Positions 1-12,900 of a stretch of 64,000 nt of DNA are shown here, piece by piece. This DNA comes from Locusta migratoria (Eukaryota > Arthropoda > Insecta > Orthoptera > Acrididae): positions 76,684,297 through 76,748,296 of the forward strand of contig CM048750.1 of NCBI GenBank assembly GCA_026315105.1, given 5' to 3'. The translations under genes and the position numbers were made by a program. The notes under the pieces were generated by a model. It had not been told where the DNA came from. It saw nothing but the letters and a program-made list of their open reading frames with translations, and searched no databases. Positions within the stretch are counted from its first letter, which is position 1, and each line of letters opens with the position of its first letter.

Positions 1-2157
1 AAGTTTGTGTTTAAGTAGCCTGTCATTTAATCCCATAACTATGTAATAAATTGCTAATCTTATGCAATTATTTCGACGTACATTAATTCGGGACTCAACT
101 CTGTTATGTCAGCCCTTCCTTCGAAACACTTTAAAACAGATAAAAATTAGTGTTCAGAGATGATATATGAAATTTGACTGCTTACGTTATTCACACTGTA
201 CTGAAGTTTGCAACAGGACATATTAAAGTAATGAATAATGTAGCACAACCAATTGAGCTACAAGTATTTTTCAAAGTAAATGAAGGAATGTCGTTTATAA
301 CTCAACACAATTACACAGTTGACTAGGACGGAAAACATTTACGTCTAAAATACTTGTGCCTACGTACAAACTTCTTTCTGTGATACCTATTCAAAAGCCC
401 TGTTTCTCTCGCAATTTATCGCAGTACAATCATAACAATGTTTTACAATATATCTGATTAGTAATTAGTATATTGAAACAATTCATGTCATGTAACCCAA
501 AAGTAAATAGAGAACCAATAAGTAAAAATGAATTATTATCTTCATTATCTCTGATTCAAAATGAAAACTAATAACCATATGTCAGAATGATAAGTTATCT
601 ACTTTCGCTGGACACGCAGCTAAATAACACATGAAGTACAATTACATCACAGTAGATTCTGATACTACCAAAAGTTGTAATGAATAAAATTCCAGACCCA
701 TTGAAATCAACTGAAATGTCTGATTTAAAAGAATAATGAGTGAAAGCTGTAGTTGTAACCTCATTATTGTCCTTCCAGTGGCAATAGCACTGATGATGAC
801 AATAGTAGTAATATTGAACACCTCGCGAGAGTTCGAAGCTGATAACAAAACAGTGAGAATCATAAAATGAAAATGATAAAATTAAAATTTGGGTGTAATT
901 TTGTTTATTTTTGTGATAAATACGGATGTAGTGTTAGGAGATGTATTGTTTGCACTGCTTTGCAGTTGTGTGCTAGTCTGCACTGCTCTTCATTTGTGCA
1001 CTAGAAAAGGTAATTATGTAGTGGAAGAAAAGAGGAATTTCAAAATGAAAATTCAGAGAAAATAGAAACACTTTAATTTGAATTGTTAACCGTTTGCAGA
1101 CGGTCTTGCCATCTTAGCATTATCTTTAGAAGATGTAACATCACAAACAACAGAAATAATCCTACTAGAATAGGCAGCTTCTGAAGCCGCACTGTAGATG
1201 ACAGGTGTGAACTAAAACACCATAATACATGGAGATCGATTATGGGAGAATAACTAAAGTTAGCAAGAAATCTGTTTCCAGAAATACAGACCTCTGGCAC
1301 TACACATCATAACTAGAACAGAATGAGTTTATTCTTTATAATTCCCCTGGTTAAGTAAAGATAAATAATTTGGTGCAATACAACTTGAAAGAAAAATAAG
1401 GTAAAATTTGGGATAAAAATAAGAGAATGGGAAATGGAAATTAGGATGTAATAAGGAAGTTAAAAAAAAAGAAAAGAAAAAATACTTTCAGACATGATGA
1501 GAAACGGAAGAGCTGCATTTTATGGACATCTAAAAACGGTAGATGACAGTAAAATAACAATATGCAATTTTGGCTTCTGATAGAAGTTCAGAAATCCTAA
1601 TGATGCAGGTCAAAGAATTAAAGGCAGACGTGAGAAAAATGTAAAGGTTAGAGCAAGAAGTATAAAAATGAAAAAAACTCAGAGAAGAAATTAAATGTTT
1701 TATACGCTGCCAAGAGAAAGCAATGAAAAAACGGGTGGTATTTGGAAGAAGAAACAAGAATACAAAGGGAAAATACAAAAAGAAAGGAATAAGTCAGCAG
1801 TCATTGCATATACTCCTTAATATACGAACCATTTAAATACTAATACTACTACTAATAATAATAACTGCAAGTACTTAGTTGGAATAAATAGAGAAATCAG
1901 TTCCTACCCTCATAAATTACCAGTTCTTATTCCAGTATTTTTAAATCGTTAGAGTAAATGAAATACTCAAGTTGTTCTGTTGAATCGTCGACTGTATTCA
2001 TATGAATTTAAGCAAACTGGCATTCGCTCCCAGTAGCTGGCTGTTTTGTGATTCCACCAGATGCTTTGTTACACCAGCGTCCACAGACAACACTGCCTAA
2101 AGAGTAGGCCCCCACACTGTCGTATCACGTCACACACTGTAGGGAGCGATCGCTTAG
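1..2157. other. AT-rich unique DNA, no gene seen
   Basis: Only short, unrelated ORFs under 85 codons occur here and none shows a recognisable domain, a convincing splice pattern or a transposon motif. Base composition is strongly AT-rich with short poly-A runs. I see nothing to annotate. Confidence 0.6.
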
Positions 2158-2213
2158 CTGACTGGCTGGCCACTGTGAAACAGCGGGCTGTGCTCCAGTG
2201 GCCAGCCAGTCAG
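2158..2213. repeat. Perfect 18-bp inverted repeat (hairpin)
   Basis: The left arm at 2158-2175 is the exact reverse complement of the right arm at 2196-2213, with a 20-base loop between them that can itself pair weakly (ACAG/CTGT). The arms are GC-rich, unlike the AT-rich sequence upstream, and lie at the edge of a GC-rich stretch running to about 2560. It could be a regulatory hairpin, a small palindromic insertion or a chance foldback. Only the pairing is directly seen. Confidence 0.85.
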
Positions 2214-2229
2214 GTACTCGACCGCGGCC

Positions 2230-2560
2230 TACTGTGTGTCACGTGACACGAAGTCCTCCTCTTTAGGCGGTGTTGCCACTGCCCATCGCGTCTGCCGCCG
2301 CGCCGTCCAGCCACTTGCCAGGGGCGTCGCCTTCCAATCAGGGCGGCCGGCGCAACGCCTCGTCACGCCCCCACCCTCATCATTTGCCTGATCGTGTCTA
2401 CCCGCTGATCACGCCACTCTGACACTGGCGCTTCGCAGCAGGGCGCAGAGACCCTACCCTCTGCCCATTACTCGCCATCAGCCGCCTCCCCCGTCTCCCT
2501 GGTCCGTCGACACCATCTGGCTTGAAGCGAAATACAGCTTTCAGAGACAAGCTACACACG
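2230..2560. other. GC-rich, CpG-containing stretch
   Basis: Local GC content and CpG frequency are clearly above the flanks. A minus-strand ORF of 88 codons lies across its right half, but the protein has no recognisable domain and is rich in Arg, Gly and Ser, as GC-rich random frames tend to be. The stretch might be a CpG-island-like promoter or an old insertion. No TATA box, splice site or transcript signal was found to decide. Confidence 0.35.
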
Positions 2561-2861
2561 CTGTACCACAGAAAATGTGCGGAAATTAACGTTATCTGCA
2601 ACGCCGTAAGGAGGTTCCCTCTTACGGAATACAGTCTAACAAAGGGAGTCCGTTCAGCGGACAACAGTAAACAGAATTAAAGGGCAATCTCACTCAGCTT
2701 ATACCGATTTTGTTCTCTATCAATAAAGACTCTTCCAGTTCTTCTCATGGGACAGCTGCAACTGTACAAATCCTTTATGTGAATTGAATAAACACCAGAT
2801 TACTGTTATTAAACTTTTTTCCTGGCTATTATGCCGTGGTCTTATAGATTTATTACTGAAA

Positions 2862-3297
2862 TACATAATTAAGAAACTTTCACACAGTTAAATTTGAGGT
2901 GTTGAAATTGTAAGAGTCTGAATGTAAGTCCTTGTTCCACTTGAGCTGTTATTTTATTGGAGTCGTACCGCAAGCACCTTGGCTCTTTTCGTCAAAACAT
3001 AAAAAGAAGTCTACCTGCGGTTCTTGTCATTTTTGTTAAAAGAATAGAAAAGTCGGCAATCGGTAAAATTTGTTGGGCCTGTGACCTCACCATTAACCCC
3101 GTTATCCATCACAAATGACTTATTTGGAAAACGTTTAAAAGGCGCCTGAAGATTCAACTGTAGTTTGCGAAACCAGTTGTGCGGATCTTAACGACTCCAA
3201 TAAAATAATAGCTCAAGTAGACCAAGGACTTTCATTCAGACTCTTACAATTTTAACACCTAATTTTTTTAACTGTGTGAAAGTTTCTTAATTATGTA
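2862..3297. mobile_element. MITE-like element with ~105-bp terminal inverted repeats
   Basis: The left arm (2862-2965) and the right arm (3192-3297) are inverted copies of each other with only a few mismatches and a small length difference in an A/T run near the outer end. The central 226 bases have no long ORF. Long inverted repeats round a short non-coding core are the hallmark of a non-autonomous DNA transposon or foldback element. I could not find a clear target-site duplication at the edges, so the superfamily is unassigned. Confidence 0.75.
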
Positions 3298-3902
3298 TAA
3301 ATATTTTAGCTGTGGTTGCCCTTCATACAAAGTTCTTTATTACTGAAACCCAACGTTTCGTCCCAATCTGCGTAGGACGTATTTCCTGCCGACAAAATTT
3401 CAGCAACAATTTTATAATGGTGTTACATATACCTTCGTCCTCCCAGCAGTCGATAGAAATATATTTTAGACGTTCTTTTTTAGTTATAATTTCCTTCATT
3501 AATTTTTCTATTAATTCCTATCTCATTCGTCAGGTTACTGTCTGTAGTAATGCCAGCACCTTTAACATGCTGTATAATTTCTTTGAAATAATAACACACT
3601 GAGTTTTCGAATTATCTTTGCGACTGCTTTTCCTTAGTCTTCTGTTAATGTGCTCAGTATTTATGATCTACTTTTACACTTCACTAAATGGTATGTTGCG
3701 CTGTTTACAGATGTAGTCCCACTTTGGGTAGTGATATGAGCTGTTCTGACTCATCTTCCCATGGACAGGAAAAGGCGTGTATAGAGTGCAGAAGGAAGAG
3801 GGAAGGTTGGGGATAAACGTTTCGTCGACAACGTGCTAATTAGAGAAGGTGCACAAGCTCGGATTGTTTTCGGTTGCGAAGATGATGGAAATCGGGCGTT
3901 CT
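3298..3902. other. Unique DNA with a short repeat-like motif
   Basis: No gene is evident. At 3350-3365 the words AACGTTTCGTCC and TAGGACG resemble a sequence that recurs in insect genomes next to retroelement ends, but the match is too short to name an element. A 96-codon plus-strand ORF at 3312-3602 has no recognisable domain. Confidence 0.35.
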
Positions 3903-4024
3903 CTTTGAAAGGAACCATCCGGCCTTTTGCATGAAGCGATTAGGGTAAATTACAGAAAACCTATATCTGGATGTCAGACGACGGGTTCAAACCAACGTCC
4001 TCCAGAATGTGAATCCAGTGTATA
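3903..4024 (-). mobile_element. tRNA-derived SINE remnant, second type, minus strand
   Basis: Read on the minus strand, this segment has the same order as the copy at 7994-8182: a tRNA-like head ending in a GGTT..AA..CC box-B-like block, then a gtttt(c)-ttccctaa-like block, then the conserved GGTTCCTTT-type motif near its right part. It is truncated and diverged. Recognition is by similarity to the other copy and memory of a widespread insect SINE, not by a search. Confidence 0.6.
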
Positions 4025-4161
4025 TCTGATTTCATCGCTTCTGCTTCATTTACTTTCTTTCGTATCTCCCTAATTTTGTATATGTATCCTCAGTAATGGT
4101 ATTGTATACTTGCGTCCTTGGAAGGCCGAAGAATTATCTGATATATTAAAGTTAGCATGGT

Positions 4162-4163
<2 letters not shown>

Positions 4164-4223
<60 letters not shown>
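4164..4223. repeat. (GT)n microsatellite
   Basis: An uninterrupted GT dinucleotide run of about 60 bases. Confidence 0.98.
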
Positions 4224-4225
<2 letters not shown>

Positions 4226-5880
4226 CTAATTTTAGTGAACTTCAAAATTGACAGAACCCGTTTTAATAATCGTACTTCAATATCCTCCAGTATCTTGAGA
4301 TTATTCCCCCATCATGTAGTTCCATATTAGTTGAATGCCGTATGTTGCATAATATTTATCTTCGATAGTATTATCGCTGTTGCCTGGGACAAATGTTCTC
4401 GCTGCTTTCCGGTGTTTTTCGGTCTTGTATATTCACACAGAAAATAGTCCTGGTTGTTAGTAGCCTATTATTACTCTCACAGCGTGCTGCGACATGGAAA
4501 CCCTTCATGATGATCTGCTAGCATTCGACTGAGTACCGTATACAGATGTGATATGAAGACATGTAAGATGCAGCAGACCATGGTAATTAATACATGTAAT
4601 CTGCAAGCTGTAACTTTGGTCTCAAGATAAAAGTAACGAACTGGACTCAGAATCGTTGTATTACTCCAATTTGTTTCGGTAAAAGTCATCTTCAGAACAT
4701 CATGGTACTGACAGTGACAGTGGGTGCAAAAGTTATGAGGTGTTATCGTAAAACACGTGAGGAGACACTCATGCAGTACGGCAGTTAAAATAAATTTAAG
4801 TCAGTGACATAACCGTTGAAGAATCGTTGCGTCATAGCTGGGCGCAGCATTTTCCATTCCCTCGCCGCTGCGGTGGGGGACTCTAGCTCTAATTACTCAT
4901 CCCAGCTGGCTCATTTCGCACTGTTTCCAAAATTAAACTTCCAATTATCTGCTGCTAATTGACGTTTCGCGGTTTGAAACTCCTCAGCTGCCGCTGAGCC
5001 GAGCTGTGGAGAGAGAGAGAGAGGCGACAGACGTTAAGGCCTGTGAAGTGGTTCCTCCGTTCAACTAACTTATGCTAGCGATGTTTTGCTACCGTAACAG
5101 CTGCGCTAGCAGAATACTGCCTTAAAGAGTCTTACGACATTCTCTCCGTCTGAGTTGAGAATTGTGGGCGCCAGTTCACCTGGTATCTCAGGTACAGTTA
5201 AAACTTCCGGGGTCCGACACCGTAATCGATGTGTAAAATAACTCACTTAGGTTCCGTTACGGTAAACATTTTGAAACTGTCGATAGCAGCCTGAAAAAGA
5301 GGCTCCGAACTTATATTCAACTTATGAGAAATGTACAGAGAAGCACTTTCCGACGTGATGTCAAACGCAACGTGTCTGTGGCAGTTAACATCCGTCTCTA
5401 TTAAACGCAATTGGTTGATCCTGTCCTGATTTGATGTACATATCACATTAAAAACCTATTGTTTTAAAAGATGTCATTAAAATTACTAACGTTTCTGTTG
5501 TTCCTCTACAGAAATAGGCAGGGTAATGCGTAACTCGGTTAAAATATTTGTCTCAATTTTTTGTGTTCTTGGCACCAATTTCAGCAGCGTGTTCGTGTTT
5601 GATATATCAGTCGTAAGCGATTAATCCTCTACCGTTTTTTTCTGTATCAGCTATGGATAGTAGATGACATATACATGTATCCATGTTAATTTCAGGAGTG
5701 TGCACGATTTTTGTCTTGTGGGCGAGGTGGTCTAAACTCAAGGAAATTTTACTTTAAACGAAACCAGTGAAACAGCACCTAATGTACAGATATCTGTGAA
5801 TATCACATTTGAACAATTCTGTTATTTTCACTTTCACAGAATGTATGACTTTAACAGCAAATGGGCAAAGTTGAAAATGT
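4224..5880. other. Unique DNA, partly GC-richer, no gene seen
   Basis: Nothing codes for a recognisable protein. The part from about 4800 to 5160 is GC-richer than its flanks and includes a short GA run at 5009-5022. It could be an old transposon or a conserved non-coding block. No evidence separates these. Confidence 0.4.
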
Positions 5881-5955
5881 GTACCCAACTGGGACTCGAA
5901 CCCGGGGCTCCTGCTTTCTAGGCAGTTGCGCTGTCCCCTATACCACTGGGGACAC
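5881..5955 (-). repeat. tRNA-like sequence, probably SINE head or tRNA pseudogene
   Basis: On the minus strand there is a box-A-like TGGTATAGGGG, an anticodon arm CTGC-CTAGAAA-GCAG whose loop would give anticodon AGA (Ser), and a good box B GGGTTCGAGTCCC. The acceptor stem pairs imperfectly (GTGTCCC against GGGTACAC), the first anticodon-stem pair is mismatched, and there is a C-A pair in the T stem. It reads as a decayed tRNA-derived element rather than a working tRNA-Ser. Confidence 0.55.
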
Positions 5956-7540
5956 AGATATCACCACACCTGCACGGAATTCATCAAGTACGCCTCCTGT
6001 CAAGTACAAATTGTGAACTATACCCGGCCCCCTAAAACTCAAAACTCGTAGTTACAGTAGAAATATTCCCGTAAGAGTAAGGGCCTAGGAGTGCCTCTGC
6101 ACTGAAGGAACGATCATTGCCCGTCATCGGCATTTATATAAGTTACATATAATTGGCGCCTGCTCTTTCGGACATGTCCAAAATAACAGACGCTATCTAT
6201 GTGTAACTTAGGTGTCTTTCTTTACCTGTGTGGTTTCCGTTTAACTGCCCCTTATACGAGGAAGTGCTGAAAAACAATGCAGAAGTCTTAGAGTTGTGGT
6301 AAAATAGCATGCAGGAGCCATATTCTAGATGGAAATTAATCCTATGACTGTATGTTCGCTAGAAGCCGCACAACACAAAGTTTTCATTTCATACTACCCC
6401 AAATATCTTTTAGGTTTTGTCACCAACTGTTCCTCCTTCCCTCTTACTGTCCGTAATTTTTTACGAACTATAACGATCTAAATATCTTTTGTACTATGGA
6501 GAAGCAGTTTTTTGGTCCCTGATATCGTAATAATGTTATAAAGCACAAAGTATTTTGCAGAACTATCAATGAAAACTTTCGGTTACAACGGAAGGCAACC
6601 TCATTGGTGGCTTCTGTTTCTTTGAAAATCCTGGCAACTATACTTCTAAATATGGTGATATTGGCTTATTTATTTCATTGGTTTGCTAACTAAAATACCA
6701 AAAAGTTGTATTTGAGTACACAAAACATGAGGTATTTACCTCTGTAGTCGCTTTAGATTCGCAATGACCGCTACGAAATGCCACGTGCATAGCTGCTGGA
6801 GTAATGCTTTGCGAATCGCGATCTGACATGTTGACAGTCATGGAACGCACGCGTCGGGAAACTCCCGGCGTCAAAACATTCACTCCCTGTCGATGAATTT
6901 CGGTGTGGTTTTGCTCGGTACACTGGCATCTGTGGAAACACTACGCATTCATACAGTCCCGCTTCGCAAGAAGCTTCAATCAAACTCGCGCTGGATCCGA
7001 ATCACGTGCAGGAAATACACGTCACGCGTTTTGCCCTGTTCGTTTGTAGCTGATTCCGACATTCCGCTATACCGGCTGCAGTGCAATTGAAATGCAGTCA
7101 ATACTTCGCATTCAATTGCAGTGATTCAGTGTTTCATGTATATGTTTTCGCATGTAACGCAGTGAAACATGATAACATATTGTTTGTACAGCAGTCTGCA
7201 GAATAACGAAAAGGGTGAAGTGTTAAAAATGTCTGTGCAATTAATACAATCCAGGAACTGTTAGTAATTGCAAGTTGTAGATAAGCGGGAAAGTATGACA
7301 ATATTATTGTAAGATGTTTCCTATGATAGTTGCATTGAGACATAGAATATTACCAGTCAGACACCTCAGTCAAGCCGGAAAGTAAGGATTTGTGTTAGTT
7401 TATTACTTACTCGTAAGTTTCAGGCTGAATGAAATCTCCCTTATTTATGCGTTAGTCTGTTTTTAATAAATCTGAACGAGATATTACACAACTAATGTTC
7501 TACCAAAAGTAAATTTCTGTATCCCATGAATAAAATGTGA
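5956..7540. other. Unique DNA, no gene seen
   Basis: Several overlapping short ORFs on both strands near 6690-7090 lie in a slightly GC-richer patch but show no domain and mirror each other across strands. Nothing else stands out. Confidence 0.4.
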
Positions 7541-7542
7541 TG

Positions 7543-7594
<52 letters not shown>

Positions 7595-7616
7595 CGTGTG
7601 TGTGTGTCTGTGTGTT
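7541..7616. repeat. (TG)n microsatellite with CG and TC interruptions
   Basis: A TG run of about 50 bases is followed by a section interrupted by CG and TC units. The apparent Cys/Val-repeat ORF across it is an artefact of the repeat. Confidence 0.97.
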
Positions 7617-7993
7617 TTTCAGACTGACTGAAACGAGACCATCTGCGGAAGAAATCGACCATGTGCTGTGTATCTTAGTGCAATGTGTATGTCGACACAA
7701 TTTCCAGTCACACATTTGAATTACTGTATGCCTGGAATTCTGTGCATCATAGCTATGTACGCTTGCTCAGGCGATGTACTCAATTATGTAGACACCGTGT
7801 CTTGCACACTCTAGGGAACTGTATTTACACCCTGAAATGCTGAAGTTGTAGTAATTTCTGTCCCAAAGAAACTTAAGACGCAGAAGATTCTAAATGTTTG
7901 GAAGTCAGAAAGGTGGTCGAGGGATTACTTTTTATTTTATTGTAACCAAACGACTTTTTGAACACAAATAAAATGAAGAAGAATAGTTACAGA

Positions 7994-8182
7994 GCGAGGT
8001 GGCACTGTGGTTAGTATATTGAAAACGCATTTAGGAGGACGGCGGTTCACGGTCACGTTCGAGCATCCAGATTTTGTGTTTCCCCTGATTTCCCTAAATC
8101 ACTGCTTGATAATGTCGATATCTTTCCTTTCAAAGGGCACGGCAAATTTAATTCCCCATTCTCTCCAGAAAAAAAAAGAAGA
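7994..8182 (+). mobile_element. tRNA-derived SINE, second type, plus strand
   Basis: The head begins GCGAGGTGGCACTGTGG, a good pol III box A, and reaches a degenerate box B about 50 bases later (GGCGGTTCACGG). The body contains the blocks TGATTTCCCTAAATC and TTTCAAAGGGCACGGC and ends in an A-rich tail at about 8170-8182. This block order matches a SINE common in insect genomes (recognition from memory) and the minus-strand remnant at 3903-4024. The head is diverged, so the copy is old. Confidence 0.75.
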
Positions 8183-9539
8183 AGAAAGTCGACTTTCTGC
8201 TCAAACTCCACCATGAGGACGGATCGTAATACCCTTATATTCCTTTTTTTCCGAATGATAACTGTTGTAACGACGTTCAATGTTATTATTACCAATTACT
8301 CAGTACGTTTCCGAATAGTTCGGTGTTTTGAGGACCACGAAGATATGATTAATAAATTTAATGTAAGTAACATTGTTTTCTCTCACTTCAGAAATTCGTG
8401 CTGTAGTAGGAGCATAAAATAATCCTTGAAACAACGCTCGGATTCCATATTATTGATATTTGTGAATAACTATATATTCCTTCTCTACTCGATATGTTCA
8501 ACCGAAGTCATACGATAACTACAGCTGTTTAATAAAGTCACGTTTCTTTGTGTCGCCAAAATAAGGAAGCTTCAAAGAAGACAATATAATTCATTTAAAT
8601 TAAGACTGAAAATCCACCTTTGGTTATTTTTATTATAATTCTTACTAAAATATACTTTTGAACTTTCAAAACAAGTGTGTACAGTTAGTTATGAATAAAG
8701 AAGAGTAGAATGTTAGGAAATTGAACAAACAATATTGTGTATTTCCTTGGTTGGGAACCACAGTTATATAGAATTTTTAAATGAAAGTACGGCCATATTT
8801 TTGTTTGGTTCATTTATGGTAACACAATCACGGCCAACGTGGAGCGATTTTCAAGTGTCTGAAGATTAAAGTTGTATGATACGGGAAAACTGCCGATCAT
8901 TGTCACATCAGTGTACATTCGGTTTTATAGAAACCAGTTGCCAATTTTAAGCAAATAGTTATTGACAGGTAGTTCTACAAAATGTGGCGTATACTGAAGT
9001 GACAACAATACACAGTTTAGGGGTATAAGACAACTTAAAACTGGAGACATTTGAAAATGGCTAATTGGGCGAAAACATGATTGTGTTATAGCAAATTAAG
9101 TGAAACAGTCAAATGGCGTTGATTTCATTTTAAAAAGAATAGTGTGCAACTGATTCATTATTGATTAAGGATTACCCATTTTGCAGATATCTGAGTTCCT
9201 CCTTCGTAACAGTTATATCCAACGTAGGGTTTCACGAAAAATAATTTTACTCTGAGTTGTTCTTAATTTTTGCATGGAGAATTTCCCTTCATAGAACTTG
9301 GAAGCACGAACCGTGTCAACAGGACCTAGCATAGAAGATACGTTGAAGGGAACAGAAAAATATTGTCACACCTTATTTTAACTGTAGAGTGGTAGCACCT
9401 AGAACCGTTCAACCGTGGGAAGCTTTCTGACTTGTTCCTCCCAGTCCGGGTACCCTGCCTAGTAGGGAAATAAAAAAGGGTGTTCTCGTAGTAAAAAGGT
9501 TACGTCGCACCTAGAAAGAGGTAAGGAAGATGAGGGAGG
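8183..9539. other. AT-rich unique DNA, no gene seen
   Basis: Short ORFs only, none with recognisable features, and no transposon motif was found. Confidence 0.5.
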
Positions 9540-9900
9540 AAAAGCGTTTTGCACGTCCCTAGTAGGAAGAGGTATAAAAGCGAAAAGCTGAGGCACAGCA
9601 GCTCGCCGGATGGTATTTTCCTACCTCTGCTGCCTCTTTTTGGAGAGATAGCGAGGCGAGAACGTGGCCACAACACGGGAGCTGCGTTTTGTGGCTTATC
9701 CATCATTTACGGTTACGGCGGCGGATCCCGACGCTGCCGTGGGGGGGGAGGGGAGGGGGGAGAAGGGAACAGAGGAATGGAAGGGGGTGTGGAGGGGAGA
9801 GGCGGTGTGAGGCAGGCGAAGCTACCTGGCCGGGCAGGTAGGTGCCTGAGACCGCCCGGCTATCGCACCTGCGCCTCAGCCATCATCTGCCGCTGAATGA
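9540..9900 (+). promoter_or_regulatory. GC-rich stretch with TATA box and G-run, possible promoter
   Basis: TATAAAA at 9573-9579 sits in a GC-rich patch in otherwise AT-rich DNA. About 170 bases downstream is a run of G tracts (about 9740-9790) that could form a G-quadruplex on the plus strand. A 115-codon ORF (9549-9896) crosses it, but its ATG lies upstream of the TATA box and it is dominated by Gly/Arg from the G-run, so I do not call it a gene. No initiator or splice signal was recognised. This is a weak promoter candidate only. Confidence 0.25.
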
Positions 9901-12900
9901 TGCATAGTTCCTCCAAGGCCATTCAATATCCGCGGGGCCTCCTTACGCGGAAAGATATCGTTCTTCCAGTGGCCGGAATTTCTCCAGGGACCTGAACGCT
10001 GCGCATCTGGTCGATCCTGATTTACCATTCGTCGGCGTCGTCGTCCTTACACATCTTTCCGGCCCACCTTCTCTTTAAATGATGGTTCCTGAGACTAGTG
10101 TTGGTCAGTATCACTAACCTCAATCAATCTCTTCATGCATATCACACTCACCGTAATGTATCTCTCAAGCTATAAACGTTTGGTCCCCCCCTCCCCCCAC
10201 TTTTACTGATTTCTCACCTTTGCCACCTTATGTACGAAATGGGACTCAGAATTTACGACGTAACTACTATTTGTCAGACAAAGCCCTCCACAATTCTCAC
10301 TGTGAAAATCATCAACCCAGATGAGTGCTGTAACTCTCACTTCTTGTTGATAGTGAACGTCGTAAATCCATTTACAATTTTTAATTTTTATTGCGGTTTT
10401 ACTACGGTAGTAGTACCGTATATCGAGGTTATTCAACATCTGGCCGATTGACAACAGGGAAGTTTAGGTGGAATTTTTAGTCTTAACTAACATAAAAAAT
10501 AATACCATGTATCTCATATTTTCAAGATATGTAATCATTACAGTACGTCACACAGCTGATATGAATAAATGATGACGCAAATATTATATTACTGTTTATC
10601 TTATTTCTCTGGATAACTCAACTTCGTTCTGTTTGGACACAAAAACTGAAATTAAAGCTGTACCTTCTCCCTAATACCCTATCTGGGCTAATAATATACA
10701 ATTTGTCATTGTGCACCAAAGGATTTCCGCTAAATTACATGGAGAAAACAGTTAAAATTGTAATATTCAAGTATCCTAGATCATTCAGTTCTCTGTTTCA
10801 TTAAAATATATGTCATTTACCTGAAAAAGCAAACTGATAAAATTGTTTATATACTCTTTTCATGCCATTCATGGGATCATTCTTAATTTAACCTTCATAT
10901 ATTTACATCTACATTCCTAGGTCTTTAGAACTTTTGGCAAGTAAACTTAGAAAACTTATTATGGGTCCTGTCAATTTGTGATGTTTTGCTGTCATGTGAT
11001 TTTGATGCCAGAAGCTAAACCGATATTTTCTCCAAAATGTACCACAGGTATAAAATTACTGTGCAGTTAGAGATTTATGTTCTATCTACGTTTAAAGTTA
11101 ATGTAGGTGATTGTTTTTAAATTGTTGGTCCTTAACTAATGACATTCACTTCAGGGAATTTCTTACAATACCGTGATTGGGTGTACCTTATTGCTCAAAT
11201 AATAGACTCAAATCTAATAACTGAGAATATGATATGCAAATTTGACACAGATCAAGTAAATGTAATATTTATAATCCGATTTCAAATTTTAAGAGTTTAG
11301 CAACTGTCTTCTTTAATACATATGGGATATAATCCTTAATTTCTGTTAGGTTCTCTGTGTTAGGTGAGTACTTTATTTTAATCATTTCTTAAACTTATTC
11401 ATGGTTGTTAAAGCTTCATGACTGATTACTCCATTTGTGTGGTTTACAGGCTTAGAGATTTAATCGTACTTATATTTGGGCCTTTACTCCATAAATTCTA
11501 TGAGATTCATATCATCTACCAATGATACTTCTTATAGAAAAACAGAATGACAACAGTGTACATCAAAGGTTCTCCTACTGTTGAGGTGTAAAATAGTGGA
11601 AGAAGTCATAAATATAAGTCATTATTATTATCTTAGTGTGTACTTGCTTCAGACAGAACAATACAACAAATCGTCTACATTACAAAGATGGTTATACTAG
11701 CTGAAAAAATACAACAACGTTATTCACATTATGAGAAATAATGAACTGTAGGTGGTGAGAGATTTAAGAAATAATAGCAGAGTTTTTCTCCAGGTAGAGA
11801 GCTATTATGGATAAGTAAGAGAAGTGTAGAGCTCATAACTATACCTAAATGCTTGCAATACTATAAACTACAGTGAATATATTTACCTGGTTTCAAATGT
11901 TTGTTTATTTTCATATCACATGCTACTTTCTATTAAATTAGATGCATGCTGCATTTCAGATTCAGAGTTGCAGCTCCATCTGATGTGTGATACACTCATT
12001 ACTGACCATAATTTGTCTATAAGTCAATTATGTAGCCGGTATATGTTTAGAAATGTATATGTAAAGTGATATGAATTGCAGAAAGGAGTAATGTGGCAAT
12101 TGCGTGACACAAATACACCATGCATTGAGCATAGACTTTATTCCAGTGAGAAAATATATTTCCTGAAATGACTATTGTGTCGAGCATGGAGTACTCTGGT
12201 TAACAATCAGTGTGACGTTAATGGCATTGTGTCATAAAAATATATGCTGGTAAAAATGTATTGTCAGAAAATGTTTTAATGTTCTTAATGGCCACAAAAC
12301 TAAATCTTTGTAGTTGCTATTAAAAATATTAACATTATATGTGTATTCAATACTGCTGCATGAATGACAGTACCTGTAAATAATTCGTTATAAAGCCATT
12401 GGTTTTAAGACAAATTACAGCAGCACAATCGTTTCAGTACAGAATATTAAAATTTGTATGTTGACAAACTGTTAAATTAATTACTTATATGTCATTTAAA
12501 ATTGTTATTTCATGCTTTAATCGAATGAATATAAAGCACAAGATATATATTTCCATGTTTCTAAATGATTACTTGTATATTTTCAAAACATTTTATTGTA
12601 TGTAATACATCATAATGCAATGAAAGCAAGTCCCACTAAAGCTAATAACATACAAAACATAAGGAAGGTGTTGATTTGAGTATAAAATTATGAAATTTTG
12701 CTTGTCCAATTGGTTGTATGTCACCTTAAGTTTCAATATGTTCGAAAACTGGGATGTTGGAGGAAAGTGCATCCTTCTAATAGTGAAGAAACATTAATTT
12801 TAATTCATAAATTCTTAAAGGAGCTATGTATGTTCCCACTACTGCTTTTTAAGAGAGAAACCGATTTTGGAGGTATAATACCTTGACATAGATATACAGA

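Noticed and set aside
2398..2664. 88-codon minus-strand ORF in a GC-rich stretch
   Set aside because: No domain or splice support; GC-rich DNA has few stops by chance.
3345..3400. A hammerhead-like motif on the minus strand near GACGAAACG
   Set aside because: The CUGANGA core is absent and the stem cannot be completed.
5881..5955. Functional tRNA-Ser(AGA) gene on the minus strand
   Set aside because: The acceptor stem is broken and there are mismatches in the anticodon and T stems, so it is listed as tRNA-like only.
7500..7719. ORFs on both strands rich in Cys/Val or His/Thr
   Set aside because: They are the translation of the (TG)n microsatellite.
9549..9896. 115-codon ORF
   Set aside because: The ATG precedes the TATA box, half of the protein is Gly/Arg from G runs, and no domain is visible.
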